NCBI GenBank assembly: GCA_964011275.1
Contig: CAXGOB010000018.1
Span: forward strand, 6,373 to 70,372
From: UBA7328 sp002471345
Lineage (GTDB): Bacteria; Bacteroidota; Bacteroidia; Chitinophagales; Saprospiraceae
DNA length: 64,000 bases
Reading direction: 5' to 3'
Both the position numbers and the translations under genes were made by a program. Below the pieces are notes generated by a model. That model had not been told where the DNA came from and did not search any database. It was given only the letters and a program-made list of their open reading frames with translations. Below, piece after piece: positions 63,640 to 64,000 of the stretch; position 1 is the first letter of the stretch, and every line of letters begins with the position of its first letter.

Positions 63640-63667
63640 TTAATAAGTTCAATTACAAACTCAAAAA

Positions 63668-64000
63668 TCAATGTCGATTTTCAACCAACCCAAGCACCAC
63701 TTTAGCTATCTCATTAGTAGCATCGGCTTTTGCTAGTTTCTTAATATTCTCACTTAGCATCTTCATCTCTTTTTCTTCTTTGATAATCTTCTTTATCTCT
63801 TTTATCAAACCCAGTTCGCACTCATCATCTTTCATTATTCTAGCAGACTTTTTTCTCACTAATGCCATGGCATTTTTAGTCTGATGATCTTCAGAAACAT
63901 TCGGCGATGGAATAAGCAAAGTTGCTTTACCCAGTAGGGCCAATTCTGAAATTGTTAATGCACCCGCTCTAGCCACGACCAAATCTGCTGCCTCATATGC
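63668..64000 (-). CDS. murG: MurG (C-terminal part, cut by right edge)
   Basis: UDP-N-acetylglucosamine transferase completing lipid II. Only the last 110 codons are inside the window; the frame is open to the right edge. The segment YEAADLVVARAGALTISELALLGK (in short: DLVVARAGALTISEL) is the donor-sugar-binding region of GT28 MurG, followed by LIPSPNVSEDHQTKNAMAL and a charged helical tail. An internal TTG at 63982 is not the true start. First gene seen of the dcw run murG-murC-ftsQ-ftsA-ftsZ. Confidence 0.93.
   Translation of the reverse strand, partial: AYEAADLVVARAGALTISELALLGKATLLIPSPNVSEDHQTKNAMALVRKKSARIMKDDECELGLIKEIKKIIKEEKEMKMLSENIKKLAKADATNEIAKVVLGLVENRH

Noticed and set aside
1..64000. 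tRNA, rRNA, CRISPR array, insertion sequence or prophage
   Set aside because: No cloverleaf, regularly spaced repeat, transposase or phage gene was seen by eye; absence cannot be proven without tRNAscan, CRISPR and IS searches.

Overview
The window is AT-rich (G+C visibly well under 45%, not counted). It carries many marks of Bacteroidota: lipoprotein signals of the xxxSC type, weak Shine-Dalgarno sequences, the -33/-7 promoter pattern TTTG-N20-TAnnTTTG, a serine palmitoyltransferase, FtsZ ending in the typical HDNVD tail, and a murG-murC-ftsQ-ftsA-ftsZ order. I infer a free-living, probably aerobic and possibly marine member of that phylum. The order cannot be fixed from this window. I see no rRNA, tRNA, CRISPR array, intact transposase or prophage.

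Region by region. 1-7.5 kb is a tightly packed purine-catabolic operon: membrane urate oxidase with a cytochrome c tail (PuuD, cut by the left edge), allantoinase, allantoicase, OHCU decarboxylase and HIU hydrolase, then an aldolase/malate-synthase-like protein and an AzgA-type purine permease. A decayed AraC-type regulator follows. At 8-14.5 kb, a sodium:solute symporter diverges from a serine palmitoyltransferase that overlaps a GNAT-fold protein. With the NAD-dependent SDR a little further on, this is a candidate bacterial ceramide pathway, interrupted by an M23 lipoprotein on the other strand. 14.6-20 kb holds an ECF sigma factor with a four-helix membrane partner, a CotH-like secreted protein, a histidine phosphatase, a glycosyltransferase, a candidate small RNA and a patatin. 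20-24.6 kb has a transporter/acyltransferase/RNA-methyltransferase operon facing a YHYH-MORN-SCO1 envelope operon. 24.8-29.3 kb has exported sugar-oxidation genes (gluconate-dehydrogenase subunit 3 type, GMC oxidoreductase, TIM-barrel isomerase) and gpsA.

29.4-43 kb is mostly housekeeping and accessory enzymes (two-lipoprotein peptidases, carbonic anhydrase, CPBP protease, RecG, a second ECF/membrane-protein pair), but it also holds a bestrophin gene cut by one TGA and a heavily decayed mannitol-dehydrogenase-type gene. 43.9-48.8 kb continues this run of lesions: a LuxR response regulator with a one-base frameshift, its TPR histidine kinase with one in-frame TAG, and a ferredoxin-nucleotidyl cyclase-globin fusion with one in-frame TAA. 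The three stop codons differ, so this is not a recoded stop. Either the genes are recent pseudogenes or the assembly has errors here.

The most interesting unit is at 46.6-49.5 kb: a DUF4395-like membrane protein, a 38-residue ORF, the [2Fe-2S]-cyclase-globin fusion and a methanethiol S-methyltransferase (MddA-like). They lie in one direction behind a good promoter and a perfect 12-bp palindrome, which suggests a redox- or gas-sensing cyclic-nucleotide system tied to methylated sulfur gas formation. 49.7-58.4 kb carries YbaK, Lrp/AsnC with a divergent PLP decarboxylase, VOC and DUF2927 proteins, a hydroxyacid dehydrogenase, a nitroreductase, 3-hydroxyacyl-CoA dehydrogenase and a D-aminoacylase-type amidohydrolase. 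The window ends in the division/cell-wall cluster, with murG cut by the right edge.
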